Source of the DNA: Chryseobacterium balustinum
GTDB lineage: Bacteria > Bacteroidota > Bacteroidia > Flavobacteriales > Weeksellaceae
Reading direction: 5' to 3'
NCBI RefSeq assembly: GCF_900168205.1
Contig: NZ_FUZE01000001.1
Coordinates: forward strand, 1 to 64,000
Length of the DNA stretch: 64,000 bases
In this document: positions 61,690 to 64,000 of the stretch, piece after piece
Layout of the letters: every line of letters starts with the position of its first letter
Position numbering within the stretch: the first letter of the stretch is position 1
Program-made: the position numbers and the translations under genes
Notes under the pieces: model-generated
Databases searched by the model: none
What the model was told of the DNA's origin: nothing
What the model saw: only the letters and a program-made list of their open reading frames with translations

Positions 61690-62676
61690 ATGAAGCGGTT
61701 TCCTTTTTTACTTTTCATCCATCTAGGAGTTTTAATATTATTATTGAGCACATTTGCCAACGCCTGGATACCACCCAACTATTTCAGCAAACTCAATCTT
61801 CTTTCGCTAGGTTTTCCTTACTTAATTTTAGCGCATATTTTATTAAGTTTTATTTGGATTATAAAAAAGAAAAAAATTGCTTTCGTTTTTATTCTTTCAA
61901 CTTTAATATTTTACAATCCTATAAGACGATGGATTAACTTTTCGCCCCAAAACAACGACATCGATACCTCAAAAACAGACATAAAAGTTTTAACATTCAA
62001 TGTAAAATATGGAAGTTCTGGTTGGAGTAAAGTAAAAAAATATATTACCGATCAAAATGCTGACATTATTTTGGTTCAGGAAAAAGACACTAATAAAGCA
62101 CTAAGAAGCGATTTGATAAAATATCCTTCGGTGATATTAAAAACCAAACATAAAATTTTACGCCAGGGAGACTTAATAGATGATGATTCTAAAGGCAATT
62201 CTTTTTACGCAGACATTGATATTAATGGTAAAATAATAAGGGTTATCAATGTTTATCTGGAACCATTCAGACTCAATAAAAATATGCTTGGCATGGAAGA
62301 TGAAAACTCCGAGAAGCCAGAAAAAAATAAAATTGAAGCCTTATTTTCAAGGTTGATTCCTACCTTCAAAACCCATGAAGATCAAGTAAGGAAAATCAGA
62401 AAAGCGGTTGATCATTCGCCTTACCCAGTAATTCTTGCGGGAGACTTTAACTCTGTTCCGAATTCCTGGGAATATTATAATTTAGGTAAAAACTTAGATG
62501 ATGCCTTTGTAAAAGCCGGAAATGGAAGTTCTACAAGCTTCCATGATTATAAATTTCCTTTGAGAATAGATTATATTTTTGCATCGAGCAGCATTATTCC
62601 TAAAAGTTATAAGGTAGATTATTCTGTAAAATTATCGGATCACTATCCTGTAATTGCCGAATTTCTATTAAATTAG
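61690..62676 (+). CDS. Endonuclease/exonuclease/phosphatase family protein, copy 2
   Basis: The start is ATG 61690 (328 residues); the frame opens three codons earlier with TTG. It is a tandem paralog of copy 1 with the same membrane helices and EEP motifs (IKVLTFNVKYG, ILVQEKD, GDFNSVPNS, LRIDYIF, SDHYPVIAEF). The two proteins are clearly related over their whole length. The gap between the genes is 72 nt. A small lipoprotein gene follows 4 nt later. Confidence 0.87.
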   Translation: MKRFPFLLFIHLGVLILLLSTFANAWIPPNYFSKLNLLSLGFPYLILAHILLSFIWIIKKKKIAFVFILSTLIFYNPIRRWINFSPQNNDIDTSKTDIKVLTFNVKYGSSGWSKVKKYITDQNADIILVQEKDTNKALRSDLIKYPSVILKTKHKILRQGDLIDDDSKGNSFYADIDINGKIIRVINVYLEPFRLNKNMLGMEDENSEKPEKNKIEALFSRLIPTFKTHEDQVRKIRKAVDHSPYPVILAGDFNSVPNSWEYYNLGKNLDDAFVKAGNGSSTSFHDYKFPLRIDYIFASSSIIPKSYKVDYSVKLSDHYPVIAEFLLN

Positions 62677-62680
62677 TCGT

Positions 62681-63013
62681 ATGAAAAATGTAATCTTTGC
62701 TGGGGTAATTTTATCATTGTTAACAGTTGCCTGTTCTAAAAGAGAACCGGTTGTTGATACTGCTCAGGAATTAAAATTAAAATACGACACTACAGCAATA
62801 GATTCTTTTTCGCCAGGGGCTATTTCTGTAGATATTGCGAGACAAATAAGAATGTCTTCTCAAAAATATCAGGATTCTTTAAAAGAGGTCTTAAAATTGC
62901 AACAGGAAGAAAAAAGAATCACCGCAGAGCTTGAAAAAGAAAATAAAAAGAAAGCTGAAGCAGAGAAAAAGCTAAAAGCTTCTGAAAAAACCACAGAACT
63001 TAAACAGGAATAA
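62681..63013 (+). CDS. Small lipoprotein with coiled-coil tail
   Basis: This 110-residue protein has a lipoprotein signal (LLTVAC, Cys18), a short linker, and a C-terminal Lys/Glu/Gln-rich coiled coil (about 62-108: QEEKRITAELEKENKKKAEAEKKLKAS). No family is recognised. It begins 4 nt after the second EEP gene and is probably in the same transcript. Confidence 0.7.
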   Translation: MKNVIFAGVILSLLTVACSKREPVVDTAQELKLKYDTTAIDSFSPGAISVDIARQIRMSSQKYQDSLKEVLKLQQEEKRITAELEKENKKKAEAEKKLKASEKTTELKQE

Positions 63014-63106
63014 TTAAATCAATTTTTATCGCAAAAGAAATTTTTTGTTCCTTTTTTCGTTTAAAAAACACATCATTCATTTAGATTAATTAAAAAAATA
63101 TACACA

Positions 63107-63511
63107 ATGAAAAAGCACATTTTAGCAGCAGTAGCAGTGTCTACATTATTTGTTGCATGTACCAAATCTACAACAACTGAAAAAACTGAAAACCCTGACG
63201 GATCTGTAACGACGACAACGACGACAGAACTCGGTACCGGATTGGTAGATACCTCAAAAATAGATAAAGCCAAAAGCGATATTAAAAATACCGTAGATAA
63301 TACAGGTGATAAAATAGAGAATACTGCTCAGAAAGCAAAAGAAGATATCAACGCTGCAGGAAAAGATCTTAAAAGCGAAGCCAATAAAGTGGGCAAAGAC
63401 ATCAAATCTGGAGCTCAAGATGTGAGTAAAGACGTAAAAGATGCAGCCGCAAAAGGTGCTCAGAAAGTAGAAGATGGTGCGAAAAAATTTAAAGAAGATC
63501 TTAAAAAGTAA
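63107..63511 (+). CDS. Lipoprotein with LEA/apolipoprotein-like helical repeats
   Basis: This 134-residue protein has a lipoprotein signal (LFVAC, Cys18), a Thr-rich linker (SVTTTTTTELG) and a C-terminal amphipathic helix region (about 55-130) with 11-residue periodic Lys/Asp/Ala motifs such as KAKEDINAAGKDLKSEA and DVSKDVKDAAAKGAQKVEDGAKKF. This composition is like LEA or YtxH-type stress proteins. It may protect or bridge the envelope under stress; no direct evidence of function. Confidence 0.72.
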   Translation: MKKHILAAVAVSTLFVACTKSTTTEKTENPDGSVTTTTTTELGTGLVDTSKIDKAKSDIKNTVDNTGDKIENTAQKAKEDINAAGKDLKSEANKVGKDIKSGAQDVSKDVKDAAAKGAQKVEDGAKKFKEDLKK

Positions 63512-63600
63512 ATATTTGATTGTTTTTTAGCGAAAAAACCAAATTATTTGTAAAACTTGTAGTATATTTAGATTTCTAAAAATCACCAAAACAAGTTATT

Positions 63601-63753
63601 ATGAAAAAACTAACTGTATTAAAAGCTAAAAAGCTAACAAGAGAAAATCTGAAAAAAGTACAAGGAGGCTATGTTCCAAAAGATGAGGATGACGGATGCG
63701 GATGGAATATGTGCAGGAATTCATTTGGAAGATGCTCTGTCTTTGCTTGTTGA
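63601..63753 (+). CDS. GG-leader Cys-rich peptide (bacteriocin-like)
   Basis: The 50-residue ORF reads MKKLTVLKAKKLTRENLKKVQGG followed by a 27-residue core, YVPKDEDDGCGWNMC... ending in Cys. The leader has the double-glycine pattern (LKKVQGG) recognised by peptidase-containing ABC transporters. The core has four Cys and an acidic stretch. Flavobacteriia genomes carry many such small bacteriocin-like genes. No transporter or modification enzyme lies next to it, so it may depend on a shared export system. It ends before a strong terminator at 63777-63808. Confidence 0.75.
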   Translation: MKKLTVLKAKKLTRENLKKVQGGYVPKDEDDGCGWNMCRNSFGRCSVFAC

Positions 63754-63776
63754 TTAAATAAAATCAACTTCAAAAT

Positions 63777-63808
63777 AAAAAAACCGCAGAACAATCTGCG
63801 GTTTTTTT
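63777..63808. terminator. Bidirectional terminator after the GG-leader peptide
   Basis: CCGCAG (63784-63789) pairs with CTGCGG (63796-63801), extended by A and T runs on both sides. It serves the convergent GH3-like gene too. Confidence 0.88.
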
Positions 63809-64000
63809 TACACTCTATTTAGCTCCAATAAAGGATCGATATATTCTCTGTCATTACTCAGTCTCGGAACTTTGTTTTGCCCGCCCAGTTTACCTTTAGA
63901 TTCAAGCCAGCAATAAAAAAGATTGGGTCTTGCAATGTGTACCACCGGTTTTTTCAGCGTAATGTTATTGTATCTTTTGGCTTCGTAATCTGAATTAATA
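63808..64000 (-). CDS. GH3-family-like protein, C-terminal fragment
   Basis: The frame is open from the window's right edge to TAA at 63808-63810. The 63 codons end with ARPNLFYCWLESKGKLGGQNKVPRLSNDREYID, the characteristic C-terminus of Bacteroidota GH3 auxin-responsive-promoter-like (acyl-acid amido synthetase fold) proteins. The rest lies outside the window. Such proteins are probable adenylating enzymes; the substrate is unknown. Confidence 0.8.
   Translation of the reverse strand, partial: INSDYEAKRYNNITLKKPVVHIARPNLFYCWLESKGKLGGQNKVPRLSNDREYIDPLLELNRV

Noticed and set aside
1..64000. CRISPR array, prophage, origin of replication or rRNA operon
   Set aside because: No regularly spaced repeats, phage structural or integrase genes, DnaA-box cluster with dnaA, or rRNA sequence were seen when reading both strands by eye; a computed search would be needed to exclude small arrays.

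Overview
The window is chromosomal DNA of a low-GC Bacteroidota of the class Flavobacteriia, most likely Chryseobacterium or a close Weeksellaceae relative. The evidence is the promoter type (TTG about 19 nt before TAnnTTTG), type IX secretion sorting domains, PorD, a GLPGLI protein, DUF5686, TonB-dependent receptors, an indole-forming tryptophanase, a short GG-leader peptide typical of the group, and protein sequences that read as Chryseobacterium throughout. No plasmid, prophage or CRISPR array is visible. The only mobile element is the end of an IS5-like insertion at the left edge.

Layout. 1-1.2 kb: the 3' end of an IS5-type transposase sits in, and truncates, a BlaR1-like M56 antirepressor gene; its BlaI partner is intact. 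1.3-7.5 kb: PQQ sugar dehydrogenase, tryptophanase, DUF502, MiaE, a membrane acyltransferase and a lipoprotein metalloprotease, followed by a decayed copy of the acyltransferase start. 7.8-16.1 kb: a lipoprotein, a frameshifted GLPGLI gene, rplU-rpmA, a T9SS cargo protein, DUF5686, two identical tRNA-Asn genes in tandem, rseP and DUF6646. 16.3-20.9 kb: nitrilase, S41 peptidase, DUF4126 and the operon tatD-like/tcdA/rnpA. 21-27 kb: TetR regulator, then the conserved series bamD-rpoZ-coaBC-porD-recN. 27-38 kb: radical SAM protein, small proteins, AsmA-like protein, DUF2797, a T9SS cargo protein, a sugar epimerase, DUF2795 and secA.

38.4-45.4 kb is an iron-uptake block: two TonB-dependent siderophore-type receptors and two paralogous PepSY membrane proteins. 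Its three promoters share a near-identical 13-bp box next to the -7 element, which makes a Fur-like regulon likely. It is followed by a ROK sugar kinase without the usual zinc cysteines, a repeat-rich gap and msrA.

47.4-54.1 kb is the most unusual region. A TPR-containing histidine kinase and its response regulator are flanked by two transcription units, a membrane protein on the minus strand and a six-gene plus-strand operon. Both units carry the palindrome TTACGGTTTYCCGTAA at exactly the same distance from their -7 elements. The operon encodes a small soluble protein, a YidD-like protein, a YegP/DUF1508 protein, a stand-alone HsdR-N type nuclease domain, a TM2 membrane protein and a small secreted basic protein. 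Between the units lies a leader with a long hairpin and a possible pseudoknot before a small Gly/Pro-rich ORF. This is the best candidate for an undescribed system.

54.2-64 kb: an OmpR-type two-component pair with probable targets (a USP-like protein and DUF1275) behind phased direct repeats, mutL (whose C-terminal endonuclease motif is missing), a rhomboid protease, two tandem endonuclease/exonuclease/phosphatase paralogs, two small lipoproteins, a 50-residue GG-leader peptide gene with a Cys-rich core, and the 3' end of a GH3-like gene.
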